This document shows, piece by piece, positions 8,644 through 18,379 of a stretch of DNA of 51,837 nt. Each line of letters opens with the position of its first letter. The first letter of the stretch is position 1. The stretch comes from CAYPPG01 sp964412555 (lineage in GTDB: Bacteria > Hinthialibacterota > Hinthialibacteria > Hinthialibacterales > Hinthialibacteraceae): NCBI GenBank assembly GCA_964412555.1, contig CAYPPG010000056.1, positions 1 to 51,837 on the forward strand, given 5' to 3'. The position numbers and the translations under genes are program-made. A model generated the notes under the pieces. That model did not search any database. It was given only the letters and a program-made list of their open reading frames with translations, and was not told where the DNA came from.

Positions 8644-11490
8644 TTAAAATAAATGACTCATTTCCCATGTCGTATAATCTCGGCTGTAATCAGTAAATGC
8701 GACTTTGTTTTTCTTCGGATGAACGCGCAACCAGCTAATATTCATATCGGTCCCCCATAATCTCGCCGGTTTTTCCCCATTCTTGGTCACTTTCCACAAC
8801 GAGTTTCCTTCTTCATTGCTCCTGGTGACTAAAATTGCATTATTATCGGGCATCCATTCCAACCAACGGATTTCATTATATTCAACATCGTCAAATTGAG
8901 CGATTTCATGGGATTCCCGATTTGCGGTTGACATGACATTAATTTTAACTTGAGAAGATTCCATATTGTATAATAGATAAGCCAACCATTTCCCATCGGG
9001 AGATAAATCGGCTCGGCCAATAAAACCAAAATCCTTAAAATCCCAGTAATGATCTTCGAGCAAAAGAATGGACTCCCCTGTGGATACATCCAGATAGCTC
9101 AAATACCTTTTTCTCTTTTTCCCATCTTTTGCCCAATAATAAAGTGTTTCATTATCGGGTGATAAACCACATGGAAATATTTGTGTATAACCGAAGTGTT
9201 CTAGGGCAGTCAATGTTTCTATTGTTCCTGTCGCAATATTTATTTTGCACAACCCTCGGTACTGATCATTCCCATATCGGCTATACAGATACTGTCCATC
9301 CTTACTCCATAAAAACCACCCGAGAATTGGATAGTCCTTTGCAAAATGAATAATTTTGTTATCAGAGAATGATAGTATATTGGCGGTTATGGGACCACTG
9401 TTTTTCTCATAGGTTGTGTAAGCCAATTTTGTTCCCATAGGAGACCATTCCGATCCCGCCTTGAATCGAACTTTTTGCTTTACAGGAAGTGGCTTGATAT
9501 TGCGGATACAAGGTTTTTTATTGATATCAAAGTTTGCCGTATACACTTCCGAACATCGTTCCGACTTGTCGAAATAGACTTTCCCTTCATTTGTTACCCC
9601 AATCATATTGATCGTCCCAATACCTTTTTTAATGAGTTGCGGAACACTCGAAGAGTTGTCAATTTTTTGAACAAATAGATCCAAATTATCAAAGCGATCA
9701 CTGATAAAATACAATTTGCTCCCATCCGGCGATAAAAATTTTATTTGATCATTGGCGGGATGTTCGATCAACGCTTTTGTAGTATTGTTTACAAGTGAAT
9801 AAACATATATATCATAATTTTGTACATTTTGCGAAGGTTTACTCTGATAGAAAATACAATCCAATGCCGGATTGATTCTACAATGTGGCCATCCTTTCTC
9901 TTTATTGACCGTTTTTACAATATCGATTTTTTGATTTGAAATCGAAAGTAAAGCTATAAAATATTGATCGGCTTCTTGTATCGTGACAAGCAATTGATTG
10001 TGTTGTCCAATCCATTGTTCAATATCATAAGATTCATATTTTTGATGTGTAAAAAGAGATCGATCCTCACCCGTATCCACATCAATAATCCGAATTTCAG
10101 GCGGCTTTTCTTTGCCCGCTGTTTCAGGATAATAACATACATATGCAATCAATTTTCCATCCGGAGAAATGTGTGTTTCCGTGGAATATGGATCCAATGA
10201 CCACGATACATAATCGGAAACCATACGCCGCTCACCGGTTTCCATATTTTTGAGGATTATGCTCCCCTTTTTCTCATCGACACCACATGCATATTTTCCC
10301 CCAATTTTTTGAATAGATGAATATACTCCTGGTAAATATTCTTTGGACAATTGCTTCATCACAATACCCTTCTTTTGCTCAGAACCAACTGCGTGGATCG
10401 AATCAGAGCTGAATTGCAAAAAGGACAAAAAAATGACAAGAAAAAATGTGGCCATAGACATACTCCACCTCCAAATATGCTCGATTGGACTATATTTCGG
10501 GGATTCTTGATACAGGTTCTCGATTCGCTCTTCCAGCTTTCTTCGCAAACCAACAGCCCTCATAGCAAATGCAGGCCGTCGTTGTGGCAGAAGTTGAAGA
10601 AGAGACTGAGCATAACGATCCACGGAATACCCTTTGGTAATCACCCAATCATCACACGCCATTTCACATAAATGATCGAGCCTATACCGCACCCACCATA
10701 CCAACGGATGCCATGGATAAAGCAGAAGAAGAACATCGGTTAAAAAAGAAGAAATACAATCCCCCCGTTTTACATGAGCCAGTTCATGGCACAAAATACC
10801 TTCCCAATCTTGCAATGAATAATCCTCGATTCCGGAAACCGGAATCAGGAGAGAAGGCCGGATTCCCCATCCGCAAATGACAGGAGACCGGACAGATTTC
10901 GTCTCATATACAGTTGGAGATATTTTAAGATTCAACTTGTCCAGAACAGTTTCCAACGCCTCATGAATTTTTGCATGATTCAGCGGCTTCGCATGACGCA
11001 AAATCCTCATCTCTTGAATCAGTGAAACAATAAATTTCAGAAGCAAGAATAACGTGAAAAATCCCCACACAATCCCTATAATTTTCACCAAAGAGAACGT
11101 CTCAAAGTTAGTAATAGACTTCCTTTTGTGAAAACCAGATGTAATTGAGGATGATCCTCTATCTTCAGACGTTTTGGATTGGATAGAATTGGCTTTTGTA
11201 CTTTCTGCCACTTTGGTATGACGCCCATCGATCTCTTGGGCGGATTCTTCTGTTTGAACAAAATGCGACGGCAGTGAAATCGAATGCGAGAACAGCCCCC
11301 ACCCGTTTCGCCTGACCAATTCACTGACAACAGGAGTGATCAATGATGCGAGAACAGCCCAAAAAAGGATTTGATTTGCTCGTGCAGGTTTTTGTTTCCA
11401 AACAGAACTCAGAATCACACCGATCAATAAGAAAATCGTTGTATATCCAATACCACGAATGAACATTTCCTGAATGGCGTGAATATCCAT
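8644..11490 (-). CDS. M56 (BlaR1-like) metalloprotease with C-terminal TolB/PD40 beta-propeller
   Basis: This 948-residue membrane protein has an N-terminal M56 part with four membrane segments (about 12-30, 40-58, 133-157, 342-360). The zinc site HELAH is at 235-239, with a third ligand in LCEMACDDW near 276-280, as in BlaR1/MecR1. Instead of the penicillin-binding sensor, residues about 380-948 form a TolB-like WD40/PD40 propeller with repeated SPDGKLIAY-, SPDGSKLYF- and SPDGKWLAY-type motifs. BlaR1 proteins sense a ligand outside and trigger cleavage of the BlaI repressor. The start overlaps the stop of the upstream blaI-type gene by one base (TAATG), so the two are coupled. The propeller is probably an extracytoplasmic sensor; its ligand is unknown. 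Confidence 0.87.
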   Translation of the reverse strand: MDIHAIQEMFIRGIGYTTIFLLIGVILSSVWKQKPARANQILFWAVLASLITPVVSELVRRNGWGLFSHSISLPSHFVQTEESAQEIDGRHTKVAESTKANSIQSKTSEDRGSSSITSGFHKRKSITNFETFSLVKIIGIVWGFFTLFLLLKFIVSLIQEMRILRHAKPLNHAKIHEALETVLDKLNLKISPTVYETKSVRSPVICGWGIRPSLLIPVSGIEDYSLQDWEGILCHELAHVKRGDCISSFLTDVLLLLYPWHPLVWWVRYRLDHLCEMACDDWVITKGYSVDRYAQSLLQLLPQRRPAFAMRAVGLRRKLEERIENLYQESPKYSPIEHIWRWSMSMATFFLVIFLSFLQFSSDSIHAVGSEQKKGIVMKQLSKEYLPGVYSSIQKIGGKYACGVDEKKGSIILKNMETGERRMVSDYVSWSLDPYSTETHISPDGKLIAYVCYYPETAGKEKPPEIRIIDVDTGEDRSLFTHQKYESYDIEQWIGQHNQLLVTIQEADQYFIALLSISNQKIDIVKTVNKEKGWPHCRINPALDCIFYQSKPSQNVQNYDIYVYSLVNNTTKALIEHPANDQIKFLSPDGSKLYFISDRFDNLDLFVQKIDNSSSVPQLIKKGIGTINMIGVTNEGKVYFDKSERCSEVYTANFDINKKPCIRNIKPLPVKQKVRFKAGSEWSPMGTKLAYTTYEKNSGPITANILSFSDNKIIHFAKDYPILGWFLWSKDGQYLYSRYGNDQYRGLCKINIATGTIETLTALEHFGYTQIFPCGLSPDNETLYYWAKDGKKRKRYLSYLDVSTGESILLLEDHYWDFKDFGFIGRADLSPDGKWLAYLLYNMESSQVKINVMSTANRESHEIAQFDDVEYNEIRWLEWMPDNNAILVTRSNEEGNSLWKVTKNGEKPARLWGTDMNISWLRVHPKKNKVAFTDYSRDYTTWEMSHLF

Positions 11491-11885
11491 TACTTCCTCC
11501 CTTTTCTTTTCTGCTCGATCATCTGTTGAAGAGCCTCCAAATCCTCATCACTCAAGTCTTGATCCTCGATGATATGCCGGAAAAGCAATTGCTTGTTCCC
11601 TTGAAAGACTCGATTGACAAAATCCTTGATCGTACGAATCGTTTCCATACTGCGGTTCCGCTTCGCTTGGTAGTAATAAGTTCGCCCCACTTTTCGATGC
11701 TTCAACCAACCGTATTTTTCCAATCGCTGCATGATGGAAAGAATGGATGTATACGCAAGATTCTTCTTTTGCTTCTTATTGATTCGTTCCTGAATCTCAC
11801 GCACCGTCGCCTCTTCCAATTCCCACACTGCGTCCATAATCTCCTTTTGCAACTCACCCAGTCCGTCCATCGATTTTCGCACCAT
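11490..11885 (-). CDS. BlaI/MecI/CopY-family transcriptional repressor
   Basis: This 131-residue protein has the penicillinase-repressor winged helix: LGELQKEIMDAVWELEEATVREI, a helix ending in TSILSIMQRLEKYGWL, then a wing HRKVGRTYYYQA. A C-terminal dimer helix is rich in acidic residues. These repressors bind as dimers to promoter palindromes and are inactivated by the M56 protease encoded next to them. Here the M56 gene is directly downstream with a one-base overlap. A GGAGA site lies seven bases before the ATG. A perfect palindrome lies in the promoter upstream, fitting autorepression. Confidence 0.9.
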   Translation of the reverse strand: MVRKSMDGLGELQKEIMDAVWELEEATVREIQERINKKQKKNLAYTSILSIMQRLEKYGWLKHRKVGRTYYYQAKRNRSMETIRTIKDFVNRVFQGNKQLLFRHIIEDQDLSDEDLEALQQMIEQKRKGRK

Positions 11886-11924
11886 GGTCGTTTCTCCGAT
11901 CTCATTGAAATATCATTATTCAAT

Positions 11925-11953
11925 AAACTACTGCAATATGCAGTATATGTCAA
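11925..11953 (-). promoter_or_regulatory. Promoter of the blaI-M56 operon with palindromic operator
   Basis: On the minus strand a consensus -35 TTGACA (11953-11948) and a weak -10 TAGTTT (11930-11925) are separated by 17 bases. The spacer holds a perfect inverted repeat TACTGCA-ATA-TGCAGTA (11929-11945). This is where a BlaI-type dimer would block RNA polymerase. The half-site differs from the classical BlaI/CopY TACA box. The identity of the binder is inferred from position. Confidence 0.6.
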
Positions 11954-12063
11954 CAGGTAATTGGGGATGAGATTAAAAAAAATCAAATTGAAATGATATC
12001 AATAATAAACAGTAATCGATATACAGTACATAAACATACCAAAAGGTATGAAAGAACATAAAA

Positions 12064-12102
12064 AGCCGGAAAGGAAAAAACATCCCGCTTTCCTTTCCGG
12101 CT
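12064..12102 (-). terminator. Rho-independent terminator of the beta-helix gene
   Basis: A perfect 14-bp stem (AGCCGGAAAGGAAA with TTTCCTTTCCGGCT) has an 11-base loop and is followed on the minus strand by TTTTATG. It sits 32 bases past the stop of the 1913-residue secreted protein gene and insulates it from the blaI operon. Confidence 0.85.
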
Positions 12103-12134
12103 CAATAAATGTTACGAATAAAGAACGATGAATC

Positions 12135-15100
12135 TTATTCCGAAATCGTATACTTCAATGTCCCGCTTCTCAACGTGCCTTTCTTACCCGTCAACGGACG
12201 AAGCACAATATGGAACTGATATGTATGCCCGCCTTCCGGTCCGCCGACAAATGCTTTTTCCGTTTTGAACAGCTGCAACGGCGTCCACCAAAAATAGTTG
12301 ATATCACCGCTCTGCGTCTGACCCAGGAACTGGAATTGGCCACCGTCGACACTCACAAACACGTGATATTCAAGCACCGTCGCAGGATCGACATCGAAAT
12401 TCCACATAATCTGCAAGGCATTCCACTCCGGCGGATCAATATCTTCTCCCTGCCGTAACGGATGCGCAAGATTGATCCATCCAAGGATATCGTCAGTGAC
12501 AATGACATTCCGCGCAAACAAATCGGGCATGGCCGGTTGCACCAATGGGACGGGATTCCCACCTTCGACATTGAATCCGACAGGACGAGGCAGATCGTAA
12601 TAATCATCTGGTGTGACTTGATCATCGATACGCACAACACGGAATCGATAAACCGTATTGAAATCAGGCCCATTCTTAAAACCAGCAGCCAGATTTTCCG
12701 CACCGGGCTGCCATGCAAAACTCGAAGCCTCACCATTTCCCACACGGCCGAGGAACAGCATCCCGCCAAATCCTTCTCTCACATAGATATGCCAATCCTT
12801 TGCATTGGTGTGATCCGCTTCCCAAGCAATCGTCAAGTTTCGCTCATCGATGGGATCAAAGTCGGTTTGTCCCGTCAAATCCCCACTTGTATCCTTAGGA
12901 TCATCAAAGATAAATACCTCTTGCTCTTCTTCAGGAACAGTAGGCTCAACTTGCGGTGTCGGTGTCGGCGTGGATGTGGGTGTCGAGGTTGGCATGGTCG
13001 TCGGTGCCAACGTCGGAGGAATGATCGGCGGTGTGACAATCGGCAACGGCGTCAAGATCGGTTCAACGGTCGGTTGTGGAGTCGGTGTCGATGGCGCCGT
13101 ACCTGTCACAATCGACTGATACACATTATCACTATCCCGCTTGATATACGAAACACCGTCCGTGATTCGCCCCCACCCAGAGAGATGGAAACGATAGGGA
13201 CAAGTATTCCAATCCATCACATTCCCGTCTGAATCTCTCGGCAGAAGCGGTATCAATTCCACTTCCGTAAGCCCAGTCCAGGAAGGAGGACTACTGTCAT
13301 GCAAACCGACATACTGCTCGCTGATGAATTCTCCGCCATAGCGATTGTTCCCCCATTGCGAATTCAACCGGAAATTGCGTAAAAATCCATCGGGATGCGC
13401 CGCAGTAATTTCAAATATAAGCCGTGAATCACCATTATGAGGCAAATTGATTTTTTCACACTCGGCCAAAGGCGTTCCATCCGCATATTTGATACTATGA
13501 ATTTGCATTTCAACGGATTTGTTGTTAATGACAATCGTGAAATGATCCAACTCGTTACTCGGTAAGTTGACCGGTTGCAGTGTCCCACCCGATTCCCGAT
13601 ACGGTTGAATGGCTACGCTGTATTTCCCGTTCAAACCGCTTGTTCGCCAGATATACCGTAAATCGGTAAACGACCAATAGCCATCCTTGTTCAACCGATA
13701 GACATTTTGCACTCCACCAACCGTCAACGGCCCCATGCGAACATTCGTCTTGTTCACAGAACCGTCCTCTTCAATTGTAAAATGCGTTTTCGACAATGGA
13801 TCATCGAGCGTTTCTGTCGCCGATGTTCCATACGGAGCCGCCAGAATCTGATAATAATCGACATCGTCCGATTCCCCGAACAATCCGCGTATCCATAGAT
13901 TGCCGCCAAAAGCCGCATCGGTATATTTTGGAATATGAAGATCGTTCTTCACCGTATCGGATACTTGAAGCAATCCATGGGAAGGATCGGACGGATCATC
14001 GACAATCTCCGTCAACGGTACTTTCCCGATACTCGTAAAGACAAAACCGCTCTGCGTTCGTGAAGGAGCACTTGTCTCCAAACGCCCTCCACCATACGCT
14101 CCCATATCGTTTCGGGTACCGTCGTTATCGTTGTATTGCGGATCGGGATTCCCCGCATCGATGCACGGTGAATCCGAATCGAGCCGGAAATAGCCATTCG
14201 CTTCATCGACAAACATCGGATCGGCGGAAATCGCACCGTCTCCACCGGACATGACATTCCACTGCGTTCCATCATGATAACTATACGCAGCCAATCCACC
14301 GCTGCCGGTTCCGGCCGGATCGTAAACATTGTTGTACGATACCATGATTGACGCCGGTGAACTCCAAGATATTCCGCCTACCGGTTGCTCGTTCCCGCGC
14401 ACGACGATGTTGTTCATCACGAGCGGCGTCACCGGTCCGATATTCAAGGCAGAGAAGGAAATCCCGGCATAATAACGATAATCGTAAATCGTGTTATTGA
14501 TGATATTAGGCTCACTGTTCCCTTGACCGCGAATCCCCATACCACCGACGTGATAAATCACATTGTGCATGATCTGCGGCGATGAATCATCCAAACGAAT
14601 CCCGTCTCCACTCGTAGAACCAATTTCAATATTGGTAATGTAATTCTCCCGAATCACCGGTGACGAGGTATGGCAATACACACCGACTCCCGCGTTCATA
14701 ATCGTAAAACCGGCGAGGACTTCTCCTTCACCCAGTCCGACAAAATCGACGGCACGGCCTGTCGTTCCCGGATCGATGAACGTGGATTCTTCCCCGGACC
14801 CGATCAGATCGACTCCGTCTTTCATATCCACTTCTTCGGTATATCGGCCGCTCAAAACGCGAACAATCTGGTGTTCCACCGCGGCGGTAATTCCTTCACC
14901 GATTGTATTGAATGGATTCTGTCTCGTTCCATCTTCGGTACCGGAAGTATTGTCATCGTCGACCCACACCGTTCCTCGAGTGAATTCATAGGTCGCTTCA
15001 GAATCAGTGCGCCCATCTTCTTCTGAATAATCCGTAAAATCGACCACTCGAAGTGTATTTTGGCCGATCAATTCCATCGTCAATGTATCGGTTGCAAAAC

Positions 15101-17876
15101 CGAAATCGAACATCACTGTGGTTGGATTCCCGGTAAATGGAGCCGTAACCGTTCCCCAATCGCAATCCGTCGGGGTACATTGACCATATCCATGAACTGC
15201 TACATTCCCATTTTGTGCCTGGATATTTAATCGAGTGACTCCCAAAGTATCGGGATTGACGTTCACCCAGTTATCGGTGAAATCATCGATCGTGAACAAC
15301 GCCAAAGGAACAACACTTCTCGGCCTTACCCTCGCCGAAACTTGTGTTTCCGTTCTCTGTAAATCGCCCGATGTTTCGATGGCCTCAATGCGGGGTAAAA
15401 TAATAGCATTCGCAGGATTTGTATCTATATTTTCCGGGCAATCAACACAATCAGCCACGATTCTCGCCGCTACTTTTGCCGAAACCGAAGTTTCTACAGA
15501 ATGGTAGACATTAAAGGTATCTCTTTTGATATACCGGAAACCATTTGTCGTCCGGGCACGAGCTTTGATTCGAAAGCGATACGCACAGTCTTCCCACGGC
15601 ACCGGCGTTCCATTGCTGTCAACAGGTACGAGTGATGGCAGAGTTTGATCCATATACCCAGCCCACATCGGCGGAGAACCATCGTTTTGTCCGACATACT
15701 GTTCGCGAGTAAATCGTCCTCCGGAATTGTTGTGACCCCACCACGCATCCAAAATGAAATAATCAAGAAATCCACCCGGATGATGGGCTTTGATTTGAAA
15801 CTGCAACTGGCTGGTGCCTGCATGCGGAAAGAGGATATCTTCACATTCCACCAATTCATCCCCATTTCCATACGCGACATTGATGATCTCCACATCGACG
15901 TCATAATTGTCGATCCACAGCGTCACTTGGCTCAAATCGTTGACAGGCAGAGTCACCTCTTCGATATCGCCGGCACTGACTTCTTGGTATCCTTTTACTG
16001 AGAGCCGATATTGTCCGTTTAATCCCGTCGTATTCCAAATGATCCGCAAATCCTGCTGGCTCCAATAACCGCTTTTATTGAGTTCATACAAATTCTCGAT
16101 TCCATCCATATTCAGCGGTCCCAGTTGAATGCGTTCCCGTTTCACCGAACCGTCCGATTGGATGGTATACAAAGTTTTCGTCAATGAATCATTCAGATCG
16201 AATGAATCGCCGCTGTCCAACGAAGTCGCAATAATTTTGTAATAATCGACATCATCGGAAGCTCCGAAAAGCCCCCGTATCCACAAACGGCCGCCGAACG
16301 GTGAATCCGTATATTGCGGAATACTGTACTGGCTGGATGTAGCAGAAGAGACATCCGCCAACCCATAAGAAGAATCGGTGCTGTCTTGATTGATTCCGGT
16401 TATCGGAATCTGCCCAACCGATGTAAATAGAAATCCGGAACCCTTATGAAACACATTCCCGCCTTCGATATGAAGGCCACCGAATGCACCGATATCGTTA
16501 CGCGATCCATCCACATCGTTATATTGGGAAGCCGGGTCCCCCGCATCGATACAAGGAGAATCTTCCTGCAATCGGAAGTTCCCATTCGCGGCATCGACAA
16601 ACATCGGATCTTCCGAAATCGCTCCCGGACCACCATTCACTTCCGTCCAGGTTGAATTTTCACTCACCGCATAATAAGACCCCGTTCCGGTCACATCTTG
16701 CGGATCGTATACATTATTAAAAGAAACTTGAACCGAAGCCGGTGCACTCCACAAAATACCGCCGACCGGCTCGCTATTGCCTCGCACGACTATATTGTTT
16801 TTAACCACGGGCGACACGGCACCGATATTCAAGGCGGCAAATCCAATCCCAGCATAGTATCGGTAATCATAAATGGTATTGTTGATGATCTCCGGCTCGC
16901 TGTTGCCTTGTCCGTTAATCCCCATTCCCCCGACGTTGTAAATGACATTAAACTGAATCAAAGGTGAAGAATTTGACAATGCAATCCCATCCGCCGCCGT
17001 CGAATCGACATCCATATCGGTTATGTAGTTTTCTTGAATGCGGGGCGACGCATTACTGCAATAAATTCCCCGTTCTGCGTTCTGCAATCGAAAACCGGAT
17101 ATCCATGTGGACGCACCGGCATCCGTACAGGTAATAAGCGTTCCCGAACCACCGCCATCGATAGTCGTCGTCTCGAATCCATCCCCGATCAGCTTGACTC
17201 CGTCTTTCAATGTTACCGTTTCTGGGTAAAATCCGGATCGCACTCGAACGGTATGCGTAACCGCCACATTCATGGCCGCCGAAATGGTTCGATACGGATG
17301 CTCCTCCGTTCCATCTTCTATCCCGGAATCATTATCGTCATCCACCCAAATCGGATCGGGGATCACACCGAATGTATATTCCACCGGCATATAGAATTCC
17401 AGCAACGTCTCCGTTTGCCCGTCGTTTGTCATCTCGAATTTGAGCTGATCAACCCTCGCCGGCATATCGGTGATTGTAAAAAAACCGTCACCGCTACCCG
17501 AGCCGGTCTCGTACAACGGCGAACCATGCGCCGCGTAATTGGGTGTTGACTCCCCATTCGTATAAGGCCGAACATAAATTCTGACTCCACCACTCGCCAC
17601 TGTCGAATAATCGAAATTGACGGTCACCTCTTCTCCTAATTCCAACGACGCCGGCGAAGAAGGATCCAAAGTAATGTTTGTGATCGTATTATCGCCAGTG
17701 GGAGGAATCGTTGGGTAAATCGGGATTGTCGGTAAAGGGGGAATCGTCGGTATTGTCGGTGGCAAGGTTGGAACCAAAATCGGTGTTGGTTCCGGCGAAA
17801 TTTGTGCGCCTGCAAAATTCGTGAAACATACAATCGATGCGAGCAAAAGGATATTCACCGTACTCAATTTGTTCAT
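12135..17876 (-). CDS. Giant secreted protein with two parallel beta-helix modules and Pro/Thr spacers
   Basis: This 1913-residue protein starts with a signal peptide (MNKLSTVNILLLASIVC..., cleavage near 24). A Pro/Thr-rich stretch (about 26-60) follows. Two copies of a long module come next (about 176-790 and 969-1590). Each begins WVDDDN-SG-EDGT, folds as a right-handed beta-helix (DUF1565/NosD-like, with SPxIxxNxI repeats) and has a SPCIDAG motif. Each then has a second conserved region containing GLFG-SDDVDYY and HPxGFL. Between them is a unique segment (about 815-968). A second Pro/Thr linker (about 1595-1650) leads to two fibronectin-III-like domains. The second of two adjacent ATGs is chosen because GGAGGT lies six bases before it. 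No anchor or sorting motif is seen at the C-terminus. Likely polysaccharide-binding or surface protein; activity unproven. Confidence 0.85.
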   Translation of the reverse strand: MNKLSTVNILLLASIVCFTNFAGAQISPEPTPILVPTLPPTIPTIPPLPTIPIYPTIPPTGDNTITNITLDPSSPASLELGEEVTVNFDYSTVASGGVRIYVRPYTNGESTPNYAAHGSPLYETGSGSGDGFFTITDMPARVDQLKFEMTNDGQTETLLEFYMPVEYTFGVIPDPIWVDDDNDSGIEDGTEEHPYRTISAAMNVAVTHTVRVRSGFYPETVTLKDGVKLIGDGFETTTIDGGGSGTLITCTDAGASTWISGFRLQNAERGIYCSNASPRIQENYITDMDVDSTAADGIALSNSSPLIQFNVIYNVGGMGINGQGNSEPEIINNTIYDYRYYAGIGFAALNIGAVSPVVKNNIVVRGNSEPVGGILWSAPASVQVSFNNVYDPQDVTGTGSYYAVSENSTWTEVNGGPGAISEDPMFVDAANGNFRLQEDSPCIDAGDPASQYNDVDGSRNDIGAFGGLHIEGGNVFHKGSGFLFTSVGQIPITGINQDSTDSSYGLADVSSATSSQYSIPQYTDSPFGGRLWIRGLFGASDDVDYYKIIATSLDSGDSFDLNDSLTKTLYTIQSDGSVKRERIQLGPLNMDGIENLYELNKSGYWSQQDLRIIWNTTGLNGQYRLSVKGYQEVSAGDIEEVTLPVNDLSQVTLWIDNYDVDVEIINVAYGNGDELVECEDILFPHAGTSQLQFQIKAHHPGGFLDYFILDAWWGHNNSGGRFTREQYVGQNDGSPPMWAGYMDQTLPSLVPVDSNGTPVPWEDCAYRFRIKARARTTNGFRYIKRDTFNVYHSVETSVSAKVAARIVADCVDCPENIDTNPANAIILPRIEAIETSGDLQRTETQVSARVRPRSVVPLALFTIDDFTDNWVNVNPDTLGVTRLNIQAQNGNVAVHGYGQCTPTDCDWGTVTAPFTGNPTTVMFDFGFATDTLTMELIGQNTLRVVDFTDYSEEDGRTDSEATYEFTRGTVWVDDDNTSGTEDGTRQNPFNTIGEGITAAVEHQIVRVLSGRYTEEVDMKDGVDLIGSGEESTFIDPGTTGRAVDFVGLGEGEVLAGFTIMNAGVGVYCHTSSPVIRENYITNIEIGSTSGDGIRLDDSSPQIMHNVIYHVGGMGIRGQGNSEPNIINNTIYDYRYYAGISFSALNIGPVTPLVMNNIVVRGNEQPVGGISWSSPASIMVSYNNVYDPAGTGSGGLAAYSYHDGTQWNVMSGGDGAISADPMFVDEANGYFRLDSDSPCIDAGNPDPQYNDNDGTRNDMGAYGGGRLETSAPSRTQSGFVFTSIGKVPLTEIVDDPSDPSHGLLQVSDTVKNDLHIPKYTDAAFGGNLWIRGLFGESDDVDYYQILAAPYGTSATETLDDPLSKTHFTIEEDGSVNKTNVRMGPLTVGGVQNVYRLNKDGYWSFTDLRYIWRTSGLNGKYSVAIQPYRESGGTLQPVNLPSNELDHFTIVINNKSVEMQIHSIKYADGTPLAECEKINLPHNGDSRLIFEITAAHPDGFLRNFRLNSQWGNNRYGGEFISEQYVGLHDSSPPSWTGLTEVELIPLLPRDSDGNVMDWNTCPYRFHLSGWGRITDGVSYIKRDSDNVYQSIVTGTAPSTPTPQPTVEPILTPLPIVTPPIIPPTLAPTTMPTSTPTSTPTPTPQVEPTVPEEEQEVFIFDDPKDTSGDLTGQTDFDPIDERNLTIAWEADHTNAKDWHIYVREGFGGMLFLGRVGNGEASSFAWQPGAENLAAGFKNGPDFNTVYRFRVVRIDDQVTPDDYYDLPRPVGFNVEGGNPVPLVQPAMPDLFARNVIVTDDILGWINLAHPLRQGEDIDPPEWNALQIMWNFDVDPATVLEYHVFVSVDGGQFQFLGQTQSGDINYFWWTPLQLFKTEKAFVGGPEGGHTYQFHIVLRPLTGKKGTLRSGTLKYTISE
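13101..17351 (-). repeat. Internal duplication of a ~620-residue module within the beta-helix protein
   Basis: DNA for the two modules lies at about 15501-17351 (first copy) and 13101-14972 (second copy). Shared landmarks include INNTIYDYRYYAGI, ALNIG, PFGG-LWIRGLFG-SDDVDYY and YVG-DSPP, offset by about 793 residues. Identity is partial and spread along the whole module, so the duplication is old. Boundaries are approximate. Confidence 0.8.
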
Positions 17877-17933
17877 CATAACACCTCCGTTATTTTTTGT
17901 GCAGCTTCCGACCATATATAGATTACCCAGGTA

Positions 17934-17963
17934 AGTATAGACGTTTGAAATGATTATTTCAAA
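17934..17963 (-). promoter_or_regulatory. Sigma-70 promoter of the beta-helix gene with overlapping palindrome
   Basis: On the minus strand TTGAAA (17962-17957) and TATACT (17939-17934) are separated by exactly 17 bases, about 60 bases before the start codon. A perfect 20-base inverted repeat TTTGAAAT-GATT-ATTTCAAA (17944-17963) covers the -35 box, which suggests a repressor site. Confidence 0.6.
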
Positions 17964-18379
17964 TAAAACCGTAAAAAAAGTTGGACTTTCTTTTTTCCAT
18001 CCAATAGAGGAAACATCCACTATTCCGATCTAATGAAGATGATGCAAATGCAAATGGTGAGGAATTCAGTAATTTCTTTTTTCCAAAAGGTTGATAGTCA
18101 TAAAATCACATATTGTATTAAGCAACTACCATTCCAGCTTCAGTTCCTGATATTGCCGTTCAAAATCTGCCTGAATTCCAACATCAAAGAAGGTCCTGTT
18201 TCAAAAACACACAATACAGCTTCGTTTTTACAACCACTGTCTGTTTCTCAAAACACTTTTTAAAAAATGAAGGACAAAAAGGGGGGGGAAATCCCAATAT
18301 TGTGAGTATACGGAAGTAAGAGAATAAATCCGGCTTACTGCCGGTATTTCATGGATCAATGATTAAAGGAGACTTCACG
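17964..18379. other. Non-coding region between divergent genes
   Basis: This AT-rich spacer lies between the beta-helix gene promoter and the coiled-coil gene. It holds a run of eight G at 18281-18288 and a small hairpin CCGGCTTACTGCCGG (about 18330). The AAAGGAG ribosome site serves the gene at 18380. A 76-codon plus-strand frame at 18033 looks spurious. No RNA gene was recognised. Confidence 0.5.

Noticed and set aside
12462..13232. 256-codon plus-strand frame
   Set aside because: Antisense to the beta-helix protein; Arg-rich low-complexity shadow.
18033..18263. 76-codon plus-strand frame in the spacer
   Set aside because: No ribosome site, no domain, AT-rich composition.
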